From NCBI GenBank assembly GCA_030065205.1, contig JASJDN010000043.1, positions 1 through 41,410 of the forward strand: a DNA stretch of 41,410 nucleotides. The letters run 5' to 3'. The notes under the pieces were generated by a model, which ran no database searches, was not told where the DNA came from, and saw only the letters and a program-made list of their open reading frames with translations. The stretch is from Crocosphaera sp. GTDB taxonomy: Bacteria; Cyanobacteriota; Cyanobacteriia; Cyanobacteriales; Microcystaceae. The position numbers and the translations under genes are program-made. Shown here piece by piece: positions 19,444-27,851 of this stretch. The stretch's first letter is position 1. The number at the start of each line of letters is the position of its first letter.

Positions 19444-20422
19444 TATTTTTATGAAATAAAATTAACACAGTCCGAAAGATCAGTTGCAGATCATACCAAT
19501 GACTCCAATTTTTTTGATATCTTAAGTCCAGTTCGATAACCTGTTCAAAGTTGGTAATGCGCGATCGCCCGTACACTTGCCATTCTCCTGTCATCCCTGG
19601 TTTAACGTTGAGACGTTGCCACTGGGGGACTTCGTAGCGTTCCACTTCATCGGGGGTTGGGGGACGAGTTCCCACTAAACTCATGTCTCCTTTTAACACA
19701 TTCCAGAATTGAGGTAATTCGTCTAAGCTGGTTCGGCGTAAAAAACGTCCTATTCTGGTAATACGGGGATCATCGGTGTTTTTAAAGATAGCCCCTTTTG
19801 CTTGGTTGGGAACCTTCCGTTTCAGGGCTTCAGCATCGGCACACATAGAACGGAATTTGATGATTTGAAAGCGTTTTCCTAGCCAACCACAACGGGTTTG
19901 ATGGAAAAAAATAGGTCCTGGGCTGTCTATTTTTATGGTAAGGGCGATGGGGATCAATAAAATAGCGGTGATTAATAACCCCACTAAACTTCCTACAATA
20001 TCTATGGTTCGTTTGATCAAAGAACGAACGGAAGGATGGGTTTCAGGGGGCTTTAGAGACAGGTTTGTTGGTTGCTCTGTTTCGAGGGTGGTGGTGATAG
20101 GGATAATCTCATCCAATCCTGTCATGGATAAGACAGCCATCACTGGGGGAGGCGTTTGATAAAGGATGAGGGCAACCTGTTTACTTCGAGCGGCCTTATA
20201 GTTATGGACTAAGGCACCCACACCGCTACTATCCATAAATTCAGTTTCTCTGAAGTCTAAGATGAGTTGCTTAGGAAGGGAAGCAGAGGCTAAAAATTGA
20301 TGACAGATTTGCTTGAAACGCACCGCTTCGAGTACGGTGAGGCGTTTCGGCATTTTCATCACAGGATAGTTGTCAACAATAGCGATGGGGAAGAGGGTTT
20401 CTGGTATTTGGATAGTCATCAC
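19430..20422 (-). CDS. STAS domain fused to a bacterial sugar transferase (polyprenyl-phosphate phosphoglycosyltransferase)
   Basis: A 330-aa two-domain protein. Residues 5-115 are a STAS domain with the phospho-site motif MDSSGVGALV (63-72), as in SpoIIAA/RsbV. Residues 137-330 are a monotopic sugar transferase: RTIDIVGSLVGLLITAIL plus the membrane helix to about 163, PGPIFFHQTRCG, IIKFRSM (187-193), and LDELPQFWNVLKGDMSLVG with TRPP. Such enzymes transfer a sugar phosphate to undecaprenyl phosphate, the first step of an exopolysaccharide or O-antigen unit. The next gene, overlapping by 14 bp, encodes a GHKL kinase that could phosphorylate the STAS domain. Fusion of regulator and initiating glycosyltransferase is the notable feature. 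Confidence 0.88.
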   Translation of the reverse strand: MMTIQIPETLFPIAIVDNYPVMKMPKRLTVLEAVRFKQICHQFLASASLPKQLILDFRETEFMDSSGVGALVHNYKAARSKQVALILYQTPPPVMAVLSMTGLDEIIPITTTLETEQPTNLSLKPPETHPSVRSLIKRTIDIVGSLVGLLITAILLIPIALTIKIDSPGPIFFHQTRCGWLGKRFQIIKFRSMCADAEALKRKVPNQAKGAIFKNTDDPRITRIGRFLRRTSLDELPQFWNVLKGDMSLVGTRPPTPDEVERYEVPQWQRLNVKPGMTGEWQVYGRSRITNFEQVIELDLRYQKNWSHWYDLQLIFRTVLILFHKNSGAV

Positions 20423-20446
20423 CGATTAGGGATTAGTCCATAAGTA

Positions 20447-21094
20447 TTAACGCAGGGGACGCTTTCCTTTCTCCTGCTGCATTTTTTCTTTAGCCTTACT
20501 GGCACTGCGTCTAAGGGCTTGTAGACGGGATTCATATTGTTTGCGTTGGCGACGGTTAGGGGTTTGTTCGATGAGTGTTTTGAAAGCACTACCGAGACTT
20601 TTATAAGCGTTGGGCAAAGTATAACCAAAACGGGTGGCTAACGCAATAGCTTTTTCATCGGCTTCGATGGATTCTTTTAATTTACGTTCTCCATTATTTT
20701 TCTGCCAAAGTCGATAGCCAGAAATGCCACATAAACCTAAGGCTAAGAGTAGGAGTAAACCATCTTGTACCCAAAGTTCCCCAACGGCACCCCCTAAACC
20801 AATCGCTAGGGCGGCCATTTCCCATCCTTCTCTGGGAATGGTATCGTTTTGAATACGGGCAACTTCATGCCAAAAGAGCAAGTTTCGCTGATCAATGGCT
20901 AAATTTTCCCATTTGGCCAAGTCGATTTGAATTTCTACTTCATCTCTTCCCAATTCTTCACAGCGTATCAAAGGGGGATTAATTTCTGTACTCCCTTCTA
21001 CCATCACCCAGTTTTGTAGTTCTGGGGGTAGTAAGGTTTTTAACCGCCTTAGCTCACTCATTTCTGCTCTAGCAGAGGAAGTTACGTATGTCAT
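20447..21094 (-). CDS. DUF3318 membrane protein
   Basis: A 215-aa protein that I recognise as the cyanobacterial DUF3318 family. The N-terminal half is soluble (SELRRLKTLLPPELQNWVMVEG and FWHEVARIQND). Two hydrophobic segments follow (about 90-108 MAALAIGLGGAVGELWVQDG and 110-130 LLLLLALGLCGISGYRLW), then a basic coiled C-terminus (RRQRKQYESRLQALRRS...KGKRPLR). Function unknown. It lies 25 bp upstream of the STAS/sugar-transferase gene on the same strand, so an operon of three genes is likely. Confidence 0.8.
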   Translation of the reverse strand: MTYVTSSARAEMSELRRLKTLLPPELQNWVMVEGSTEINPPLIRCEELGRDEVEIQIDLAKWENLAIDQRNLLFWHEVARIQNDTIPREGWEMAALAIGLGGAVGELWVQDGLLLLLALGLCGISGYRLWQKNNGERKLKESIEADEKAIALATRFGYTLPNAYKSLGSAFKTLIEQTPNRRQRKQYESRLQALRRSASKAKEKMQQEKGKRPLR

Positions 21095-21335
21095 AGTCGT
21101 ATAATATTCGCATTGATTACCAAGGACTTTATCTTAGCAAAAATCTGGGTTTAATCGTTGTTTCAGGTGGCATTTTTCGTTTCTCGTCTGTTGAGGATAC
21201 CGACAAAGGAACCGAACCTGTTAGGACGGGTTTTACGATAATTGCTAATGATCCTCACTTTTACATTTCGTTACAATAGGATTAAGAAACGGCGAAAGAA
21301 GATAAAATCGCTGACAAAAATAGGAGGTTATTCAA

Positions 21336-22457
21336 GTGAATAACAATATAAGAGTTGGAAATTTGTTCGGTATTCCTTTTTATGTCAACCCGTCATGGTT
21401 TTTAGTTTTAGGGTTAGTTACATTTAGTTATGGACAACAGTTGGCTTACTTTCCACAATTGACTGGCGTTGTACCTTGGATTTTGGGTTTTGTTGCTGCT
21501 TTATTATTATTTTCTTCTGTACTTGCTCACGAATTAGGTCATAGTTTTGTGGCCATTTCTCAAGGGATTGATGTTAAATCGATTACTTTATTTTTATTCG
21601 GAGGATTAGCGAGTTTAGAGAAAGAATCTGATACGCCGTTAAACGCATTTTTAGTGGCGATCGCCGGCCCTGCTGTTAGCTTATTATTATCAGCTATTTT
21701 CTTTTTAACTGCATTTAATTTTAACTTTCCTGCACCCATTGAAGCTATCATTGAGCTATTAGCTTTTATCAACTTAGTGTTAGGGTTATTTAACTTAATT
21801 CCTGGTCTACCTTTGGATGGGGGAAACATTTTAAAATCCGTCGTTTGGAAAATTACAGGAAACCCCAATAAAGGAATTATTTTTGCAAGTCGTGTCGGTC
21901 AAGTTTTCGGTTGGTTAGCGGTTGCTGTGGGTGGTTTATCCATCTTAGGACTCATCCAGTTTGGTAATTTCTGGACTCTATTAATCGGTTTCTTCTTGTT
22001 ACAAAATGCAGGGGTTTCTGCTCAGTCTGCACAGGTTCAAGAAACCTTGAATGGTTACACAGCAGAAGATGCCATTATTCCTGATAGTCCCATTGTATCT
22101 GGTGACTTAACTATTCGTGAGTTTGTCAATGATTACGTTATTGGAAAAAATCAATGGAGAAAGTTTTTAGTTGTCAATGACGAAGGAAACTTGTCAGGGG
22201 TTTTAGAAGTAGAAGGATTAAAGAAAATTTCTACATCTGAATGGACAGAAATTAAGCTTTCTGAGGTCATGGAACCTGTGAAAGACTTGATTACCATTAA
22301 ATCTGATGAAACCCTCTTAGAAGTGGTTAAAATGCTGGAAGATGACCCCCTAAAACAGCTTACAGTCGTGGGAGAAAATGGAAAAGTTTTAGGATTACTT
22401 GAGAAAAATTCCATTATCAAATTACTGGAAAAAGACAAACAAGCGCAAACTGCATAA
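21336..22457 (+). CDS. Site-2 protease family (M50) metalloprotease with CBS domains
   Basis: A 373-aa protein started from GTG at 21336 behind a strong Shine-Dalgarno (aggaggt, 21322-21328). Zinc and catalytic motif HELGH is at residues 65-69; the second motif NLIPGLPLDGG at 153-163 supplies the Asp ligand. About six membrane helices cover residues 20-225. Two CBS-like modules follow (about 240-360, with FLVVNDEGNLSGVL and LTVVGENGKVLGLLEK), which typically bind adenosyl ligands. The group performs intramembrane proteolysis of membrane-anchored regulators. The substrate is unknown; no anti-sigma membrane factor is adjacent. Monocistronic, ended by a hairpin. Confidence 0.88.
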   Translation: MNNNIRVGNLFGIPFYVNPSWFLVLGLVTFSYGQQLAYFPQLTGVVPWILGFVAALLLFSSVLAHELGHSFVAISQGIDVKSITLFLFGGLASLEKESDTPLNAFLVAIAGPAVSLLLSAIFFLTAFNFNFPAPIEAIIELLAFINLVLGLFNLIPGLPLDGGNILKSVVWKITGNPNKGIIFASRVGQVFGWLAVAVGGLSILGLIQFGNFWTLLIGFFLLQNAGVSAQSAQVQETLNGYTAEDAIIPDSPIVSGDLTIREFVNDYVIGKNQWRKFLVVNDEGNLSGVLEVEGLKKISTSEWTEIKLSEVMEPVKDLITIKSDETLLEVVKMLEDDPLKQLTVVGENGKVLGLLEKNSIIKLLEKDKQAQTA

Positions 22458-22478
22458 TCAAAGCGTATGAAAATATTA

Positions 22479-22504
22479 TAGGGGTCAACGGTTGTTGACC
22501 CCTA
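22479..22504 (+). terminator. Hairpin after the site-2 protease
   Basis: taggggtcaac and gttgaccccta make a perfect 11-bp stem with loop ggtt, 22 bp beyond the protease stop. No T-run follows. It immediately precedes the MITE-like element that starts at 22510. Confidence 0.5.
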
Positions 22505-22509
22505 CTTAC

Positions 22510-22645
22510 TATAGCAATCAGGTTTCAGTTGTGAGAAAATGACCAAGAGGATTTAACAGTCTTAAATCCCTACAAGGGTGGATTTGTAGGGACATAATAC
22601 CATTATGTCCTCATCATTTCTCACATATCATTACTGATTGTTATA
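22510..22645 (-). mobile_element. 136-bp MITE-like foldback element, copy 2 (inverted)
   Basis: The complement of 22510-22645 matches 935-1070 over the full 136 bp with about seven substitutions by eye. It keeps the same terminal inverted repeats (tatagcaatcag at 22510-22521; one mismatch at the other end) and the same internal palindromes. It lies 53 bp after the site-2 protease and 64 bp before the methyltransferase-like gene. Copies in opposite orientation 21 kb apart show that it is dispersed, not duplicated in place. Confidence 0.75.
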
Positions 22646-22709
22646 GGTATAACCCAATTTTTTCAATAGTAGTAAGATATAAAGATAGTTCCAGTTTGAA
22701 GGAAATTTG

Positions 22710-23396
22710 ATGGTATTACATTTAGAGAAAGTTGTGCCAATTGGTCGAACCCTAGATGAATATGTTAGGATGTTTAACTTAACAGAAGATGATTGTAAAA
22801 AATCAATTCTAAGTGTTGCCGATGGACCAGCTAGTTTTAATGCAGAAGGAACACAATTAGGGTATAAAATTAAATCAGTTGATCCGATTTATGTATTTAA
22901 TACTCAACAAATAAAAAAACGCTTTTATGATGTCATTGATAACATTATTGAGCAAGTAGAAAAAACAGCTAATAATTGGGTTTGGACTTATCATAAATCT
23001 CCACAAGAATTGAAAAATAATAGAGAAAAAGCAATGAGTCTTTTTTGTCAAGATTATGAACAAGGAAAAAAAGAACATCGTTATGAAATTGGGGAATTAC
23101 CTAAATTAGAATATAAAAATAATGAATATGAATTAGGATTAATTTCTCATTTTCTTTTTCTTTATTCTGCTTATTTGGATCAACAGTTTCATTTAGATTC
23201 AATTAATGAAATGCTCAGGGTTTGTCAGGAAGTAAGAATTTTCCCTCTAATAACTTTAAACCATAAAATCTCACCTTATGTTGATTTTGTGATTCAATTC
23301 CTAAATAACCAAGGTTATCACTGTAAAATTGAAGAAGTTTCCTATCAATTACAACCCCAAGGAAATCAAATGTTAAAAATTACTAAATTAAACTAA
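22710..23396 (+). CDS. Methyltransferase-like protein
   Basis: A 228-aa protein with ATG at 22710 behind a gaagga Shine-Dalgarno. It has the layout of a class I SAM-dependent methyltransferase: a motif-I-like segment VADGPASFNAEGTQLG (37-51) followed by an acidic strand end VDPIY (57-61), then LISHFLFLYS and EVRIFPLITL at the positions of motifs IV-VI. The glycine-rich loop is less standard than GxGxG, so activity is uncertain. Its stop (TAA) shares one base with the ATG of the next gene, so it is translationally coupled to the RNA ligase-like gene. AT-rich coding sequence. Substrate unknown. Confidence 0.6.
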   Translation: MVLHLEKVVPIGRTLDEYVRMFNLTEDDCKKSILSVADGPASFNAEGTQLGYKIKSVDPIYVFNTQQIKKRFYDVIDNIIEQVEKTANNWVWTYHKSPQELKNNREKAMSLFCQDYEQGKKEHRYEIGELPKLEYKNNEYELGLISHFLFLYSAYLDQQFHLDSINEMLRVCQEVRIFPLITLNHKISPYVDFVIQFLNNQGYHCKIEEVSYQLQPQGNQMLKITKLN

Positions 23397-23968
23397 TGAA
23401 TAACCCACAAAGAGGTTCAAAAAAAAGATTTTTCATCGCTCTACTTCCTCCTGAAAATGTACAAGAAGAAGCTACGAAAATAAAAGAATATTTTAAAGAA
23501 GTTTATAATAGCAAAGCCGCTTTAAAATCTCCCCCTCATGTCACCTTACAACCACCTTTTGAGTGGTATATGGAAGCATTACCTCAATTAATTCAAGAAT
23601 TAAATCATTTTTCAGCCTCTCAACAACCCTTTTCTATGACGTTAAACGGGTTTGCTGCATTTAAACCTCGTGTTATTTATATTAATGTCTTCAAAACTTC
23701 TGAACTTTTAACCATTCAAAAATTATTAATGTCTCATTTAGAATCTTCTTTAAATATTGTCCATCAAGTGTCCAAAAACCGTCCTTTTTCTCCCCATTTA
23801 ACCGTTGGATTTAGGGATTTAACCAAAAGTAAGTTTTATCAAGCTTGGTCAGAGTTTGAAACTAAAGAAATCTATCATGAATTTATGGTTAATAAAATAA
23901 CTTTACTGATACATAATGGAAAAAAATGGGAAATTCATTCCGAGTATAATTTGAACTTAAAGAAATAA
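23396..23968 (+). CDS. thpR: 2'-5' RNA ligase / RNA 2',3'-cyclic phosphodiesterase (2H superfamily)
   Basis: A 190-aa protein of the 2H phosphoesterase fold. The two HxT motifs are visible: PPHVT at residues 46-50 and FSPHLTVGF at 131-139. A basic N-terminus leads to RFFIALLPPENVQ, typical of this family. Members hydrolyse 2',3'-cyclic phosphate to 2'-phosphate or join RNA ends in vitro. It is coupled to the upstream methyltransferase-like gene by a one-base stop/start overlap and faces rtcB, whose product uses the same RNA ends. The two genes share a hairpin at 23970-23992. Confidence 0.85.
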   Translation: MNNPQRGSKKRFFIALLPPENVQEEATKIKEYFKEVYNSKAALKSPPHVTLQPPFEWYMEALPQLIQELNHFSASQQPFSMTLNGFAAFKPRVIYINVFKTSELLTIQKLLMSHLESSLNIVHQVSKNRPFSPHLTVGFRDLTKSKFYQAWSEFETKEIYHEFMVNKITLLIHNGKKWEIHSEYNLNLKK

Positions 23969-23969
23969 T

Positions 23970-23992
23970 AAAGGTGGGTAATTCCCACCTTT
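23970..23992. terminator. Bidirectional terminator between the 2H phosphoesterase gene and rtcB
   Basis: aaaggtggg and cccaccttt form a 9-bp stem with loop taatt, between two convergent genes. Short A and T runs at the two ends suit termination in either direction. Confidence 0.7.
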
Positions 23993-23998
23993 TATCGG

Positions 23999-25762
23999 TC
24001 ATCCTTTCACACATAAAACCTGCTTCAAAGTAGCAACAATCTCCACTAAATCTGATTGTTGATTAATTACTTTTTCAATCGGTTTATATGCCCCAGGAAT
24101 TTCATCTAATACCCCTCGATCTTTACGACATTCTACTCCTTTTGTTTGTTCAATTAAATCATCAAGGGTAAATTGTTTTTTCGCTTTATTTCGAGACATT
24201 AATCGCCCGGCCCCATGAGCGCAAGAACAATAACTATCATGGTTTCCTTTTCCTTTGACAATGTAAGATTTTGCCCCCATTGAACCGGGAATAATGCCAT
24301 AATCTTCTTCTCTTGCTCTCACTGCACCTTTACGAGTTACGTACAATTCTTTACCAAAATGTAGCTCTTTTTCGGCATAATTATGATGACAGTTTACGGA
24401 TAATAAAGGTTGAGTAGGTTTCCCTCCTGCTAAATGTTTATCGATGATTTGTTTAAACCGTTTCATCATCACATCGCGGTTAAAACGAGCATAATTTTGC
24501 GCCCATTGTAAGTCGCGCCAATAAGCAGCAAATTCATCCGTACCTGCTACAAAATAAGCTAAATCTGGATCAGGTAAGGAAAGATTTGCTAACTTTGCTA
24601 ACTCCTTCGCTGTACCAATATGACACTGTGCTAACTTATTTCCAATATGACGAGAACCGGAATGTAACATTAACCAAATTTGCTCTTCTGTGTCTAAACA
24701 AACCTCAATAAAATGATTGCCACCTCCTAATGATCCCATCTGTTTTAAGGCTTTAGATTCTAATTTTTGGACTCCTTTATGTAAATCCTTAAAGTTACGC
24801 CAGTTTTGCCAATTGGTAACTGTTTTGTCCGCTTCTTTATTCTGTTCAAAACCAACAGGTATGGTAGCTTCAATTTCTGAACGAATTTGCTTTAATTTTC
24901 CTTCTAATTGATCTGCTTTGTAAGGGGTTTTAATCGCAGCCATCCCGCAATTATGAACAAAAACCCCTGCACTAAGAGCAAAATTAGCGTATTCTGGTAC
25001 AGTCAAACAGTAAACATCTTCTGTAACATATAAGCGAATGACTTCAACTACTTTATGATTATAACCATGTTCATATTTTCGATGGTTATGTAGCATTTTT
25101 GTGCTTTTAATGGTATTAGTTTGAATCAAATTAGCACCTTTTTGATTAACACCAGAATTAGCAATAATTTCAGTAACTTTTTGCCATCTTCCTGAATAAT
25201 TCTGTTGAATTAAAGTATAGCCATCTTTATCTTGTTTAGAGTAAAAAGGCATTAAAGAAGTGCCGGGCTGAAGATTACAAGCTTCCAAATAGCTACCATC
25301 TCTCAACATGAATTGATGATCAGGGGTGCATTTAATTTCTTCTCCATTATCAAGAATTATCTTAATTAAAGGAGCATTTTTACGAGTTTTTCGAGCGATC
25401 GCTTCACTGGCAACAATACGTCCAGTTTCGGTACAAGCATAAATATAGACGGATTTTTTTTCTTTTGCTAGTTGTTGGATAGGATAAGATTTTCCATCTA
25501 CTAAAGGAACTAAAGTATCCCCAGTAAAACAACCAATATCTACTCCCACAGCAGCCGGAATAACTGCATCTTCGGTGGCAATAACTGACCCCACTAACGC
25601 CCCTTTTCCTAAGTGTACATCTGGCATTAAAGCAACGTGTTTATAAACAAAAGGTAGAGAGGCAACATTTTTAGCCATCTGTATTTCAGCCGATCCTAAA
25701 TCATGATCGGCCCAAGATAATACGGGTTTTTCTGTACTAATTTTTAAAGGTTCGTAAGGCAT
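23999..25762 (-). CDS. rtcB: RtcB RNA ligase interrupted by an intein
   Basis: The precursor has 587 aa from the ATG at 25762 (MPYEPLKIS). RtcB joins RNA 3'-phosphate or 2',3'-cyclic phosphate ends to 5'-OH ends using GTP and Mn. Extein motifs are intact: MPDVHLGKG, GVDIG/CGM around the insertion, GGGNHFIEV, NCHHNY, and the guanylylated His in SCAHGAGRLMSR. A 194-residue intein separates GVDIG from CGM, so the metal-binding cysteine is the +1 residue of splicing. The spliced protein would have about 393 aa, the normal RtcB length. It is convergent with the 2H phosphoesterase gene and divergent from the SGNH hydrolase gene. Confidence 0.95.
   Translation of the reverse strand: MPYEPLKISTEKPVLSWADHDLGSAEIQMAKNVASLPFVYKHVALMPDVHLGKGALVGSVIATEDAVIPAAVGVDIGCFTGDTLVPLVDGKSYPIQQLAKEKKSVYIYACTETGRIVASEAIARKTRKNAPLIKIILDNGEEIKCTPDHQFMLRDGSYLEACNLQPGTSLMPFYSKQDKDGYTLIQQNYSGRWQKVTEIIANSGVNQKGANLIQTNTIKSTKMLHNHRKYEHGYNHKVVEVIRLYVTEDVYCLTVPEYANFALSAGVFVHNCGMAAIKTPYKADQLEGKLKQIRSEIEATIPVGFEQNKEADKTVTNWQNWRNFKDLHKGVQKLESKALKQMGSLGGGNHFIEVCLDTEEQIWLMLHSGSRHIGNKLAQCHIGTAKELAKLANLSLPDPDLAYFVAGTDEFAAYWRDLQWAQNYARFNRDVMMKRFKQIIDKHLAGGKPTQPLLSVNCHHNYAEKELHFGKELYVTRKGAVRAREEDYGIIPGSMGAKSYIVKGKGNHDSYCSCAHGAGRLMSRNKAKKQFTLDDLIEQTKGVECRKDRGVLDEIPGAYKPIEKVINQQSDLVEIVATLKQVLCVKG
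24950..25531 (-). other. Intein in RtcB (194 aa, mini-intein)
   Basis: The intein starts with Cys1 in CFTGDTLV and ends with VFVHN followed by the extein cysteine. Block A is CFTGDTLVPLV; block B has the TPDH motif in IKCTPDHQFMLRDG; block F is EDVYCLTVPEYANFAL; block G is GVFVHN|C, with penultimate His and terminal Asn present. All residues needed for standard protein splicing are there. About 194 aa is too short for a LAGLIDADG endonuclease; the linker contains LHNHRKYEHGYNHK, His-rich but not a full HNH nuclease. Confidence 0.93.
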
Positions 25763-25886
25763 AGATTTTACTTTATGACAAAACACTACAATTATACTAC
25801 ATAAATAATTTTACGGAGTTACGCTACAATAAAGTTTCGTATCAAAATGTGAAGTTATTTTACAGACCATTGGAGGAGTCCCCTTA

Positions 25887-26597
25887 ATGTCAACCGTTGC
25901 AACCCCCGCGCAGATGTGGAATTCATCCTTTAACACCCAGTCCTTGAGAATTGTGGCGTTAGGAGATAGTTTAGTGTATGGATACGGTGATCCCGTTGGG
26001 GGTGGATGGGTTGAAAGGTTACGTCGTCAGTGGATGGCTCAGGAAAAGGGTCACGTGCTGTATAATTTGGGGGTGAGAGGCGATCGCACCCATCAAGTAG
26101 CTGAACGGTTAGAAGGGGAATATCGGTATCGAGGAGAGTTACGCAACCGTGTCCCTGATGTGATTATGCTGTCCGTTGGGGTAAATGATTCAGCGAGGTT
26201 GAGACGGCCCAATGGACGGTTATTTACGGAGTTTGAAACGTATCAACAGGAAATCGAGAATTTATTAGATAAAGCGCAGCAATTATGTCCTGTCTATTTT
26301 GTGGGGATGGTTCCTGTGGATGAAGAGAAAATGCCCTTTATTGATTGTTTTTACTTTAATCATTTTGATCAATATCGCTATAAGGAAGTGACAAAAAAAG
26401 CCTGTCAATCTCGTAATATTCCTTATCTAGATATTTTTGATTTATGGTTAGGAAGAGGCGAAGATTATGTTAAATCACGATTGATTGATGATGGTTTACA
26501 TCCCAATGTTAAAGGGTATGAATCCTTGTATAAGGATATTTTAAATTGGCAAGGGTTACAGCAATTAAATATGAGTAATGTATCAGCTATGGTTTAA
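25887..26597 (+). CDS. SGNH/GDSL-type hydrolase
   Basis: A 236-aa protein with all four SGNH blocks: GDSLVYGYG with the nucleophile Ser28, the Gly of block II in GVRGDRT (62-68), the Asn of block III in SVGVND (96-101), and the catalytic Asp-His in DGLHPN (202-207). These enzymes are esterases, acyl hydrolases or lipases; the substrate cannot be told. There is no signal peptide, so it is likely cytoplasmic. A possible Shine-Dalgarno (ggagg) lies at 25872-25876. Divergent from rtcB across 124 bp. Confidence 0.88.
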   Translation: MSTVATPAQMWNSSFNTQSLRIVALGDSLVYGYGDPVGGGWVERLRRQWMAQEKGHVLYNLGVRGDRTHQVAERLEGEYRYRGELRNRVPDVIMLSVGVNDSARLRRPNGRLFTEFETYQQEIENLLDKAQQLCPVYFVGMVPVDEEKMPFIDCFYFNHFDQYRYKEVTKKACQSRNIPYLDIFDLWLGRGEDYVKSRLIDDGLHPNVKGYESLYKDILNWQGLQQLNMSNVSAMV

Positions 26598-26604
26598 AAA
26601 AAAT

Positions 26605-27390
26605 TCAAGTGTTTGGAGTTTGTGGTTGTTGATGAGTATTTTCTATTTCCACAGATATCAGAAGAGGATTTTCTATTACCAAAGATATCAATAGGATATC
26701 TTCTACGTTAGAATCCGTCCCATTGCCATTATTATGATTTAATTTATAGGTAAGTTTTATATGATTAGATGAAGCTAGTTCTAATAAAATTATTAAGAGT
26801 TGATTTTCTTCAAAAAAGTTATATCTTATCGTATAAGCCCAATTAAATCGAAATAAATTTAACAGATTACACTTGTGATTATATCCACAATATTCTGCGT
26901 GTTTTAAATTTTTTTTAAGGTCTTTAAGTCTTATTTCTCCTGGGTTCGAGTTACTGTATTGTTCTATAAGAGTTTTATATACTTTTCCCTTTTGCCATTC
27001 ACGCAGTTCCTTTTTTTTTCTATCGTAAATATATTGATATATTCCAAAAAAACCAGTTATCAAAGTTATTCTTAATGTTACTAAGTCAAATATACACTCT
27101 ATGTCAGATAAACATTCTCTTATACTTTTCATTAGCTCACAATTATTATCTGTGACATCTGTTTTCTGTAAAAATTCTTTACTTGGTATTTCCATAAGAT
27201 TAGATAAAAACTGCTCAGATTCTCCTTGATGAAGAGTAGCATCATATAATAGCTCTTCATTAACTTTTAGTTTCTTAATTCCAGTAACTAAACCTAAATT
27301 ATTTTTAACTCCTCCTGTATCTTTAGCTAACAAAGCACTAGCGGTAATAAGTGCTAATGTTGAGATTCCAAATAGAATATTTTTTCCCAT
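26605..27390 (-). CDS. Hypothetical membrane protein
   Basis: A 261-aa protein that I do not recognise. An N-terminal hydrophobic segment (NILFGISTLALITASALLA, residues 4-22) could be a signal anchor, and a second hydrophobic stretch near 107-125 (LRITLITGFFGIYQYIY) precedes a basic cluster DRKKKELREWQKGK. The remainder looks soluble, with a few Cys and His (CGYNHKC). The coding region is AT-rich compared with its neighbours, which could mean recent acquisition. It converges on the SGNH hydrolase gene with only seven bases between the stops. Confidence 0.6.
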   Translation of the reverse strand: MGKNILFGISTLALITASALLAKDTGGVKNNLGLVTGIKKLKVNEELLYDATLHQGESEQFLSNLMEIPSKEFLQKTDVTDNNCELMKSIRECLSDIECIFDLVTLRITLITGFFGIYQYIYDRKKKELREWQKGKVYKTLIEQYSNSNPGEIRLKDLKKNLKHAEYCGYNHKCNLLNLFRFNWAYTIRYNFFEENQLLIILLELASSNHIKLTYKLNHNNGNGTDSNVEDILLISLVIENPLLISVEIENTHQQPQTPNT

Positions 27391-27569
27391 TATTTATAGC
27401 GTTATTTTACTTTATGAACAACCTAAATTCATTAAAATTTTATAGCACATCAATAAAAAATCATTAACTTTCATATTATTTTTTAAGTATTCTGTGCAGT
27501 ATATTAGCAAGATAATGAAACCTCACCTTTCCTGGAGTTAGTTAAAATGAAGACATAGACAGGTTTAAA

Positions 27570-27851
27570 ATGGTAACCATGACATTACAACAACCTCACT
27601 ATAGTAAAGAAGAATTTGCTCAACGTGGTGACTATCTTTATGAAACTAAGATAAAACCTCAAGTTGAAACTGACAATCACGGCAAAATTGTGGCAATTGA
27701 CCTTGAAACAGGAGACTTTGAAGTTGATAAAAGTGAAATTATAGCTTGCAGTCGCCTTGAAACCCGTCATCCCAATGCTCAAATTTGGATTATTCGCATT
27801 GGATCTCGTCATGTTCGTCGGTTTGGTGGACGGATCAAAAAGACTCTATGA
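27570..27851 (+). CDS. Small conserved protein coupled to an aspartic protease-like gene
   Basis: A 93-aa protein, rich in charged residues with a basic C-terminus (RIGSRHVRRFGGRIKKTL). I recognise the pairing with the next gene as recurrent in cyanobacteria, but not a named family. Its TGA overlaps the next ATG (ATGA at 27848-27851), so the pair is translationally coupled. This resembles an antitoxin-toxin or chaperone-protease pair, but the sequence alone does not prove it. Confidence 0.7.
   Translation: MVTMTLQQPHYSKEEFAQRGDYLYETKIKPQVETDNHGKIVAIDLETGDFEVDKSEIIACSRLETRHPNAQIWIIRIGSRHVRRFGGRIKKTL

Noticed and set aside
21560..22438. Minus-strand open frames inside the site-2 protease gene
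   Set aside because: They are antisense to a well-supported protease with intact motifs.
22875..23078. Minus-strand open frame in the methyltransferase-like gene
   Set aside because: It is low-complexity, Phe-rich shadow of an AT-rich coding region.
25000..25130. HNH homing endonuclease in the RtcB intein
   Set aside because: The linker has His-rich LHNHRKYEHGYNHK but is too short for a full HNH domain and lacks the remaining conserved residues.
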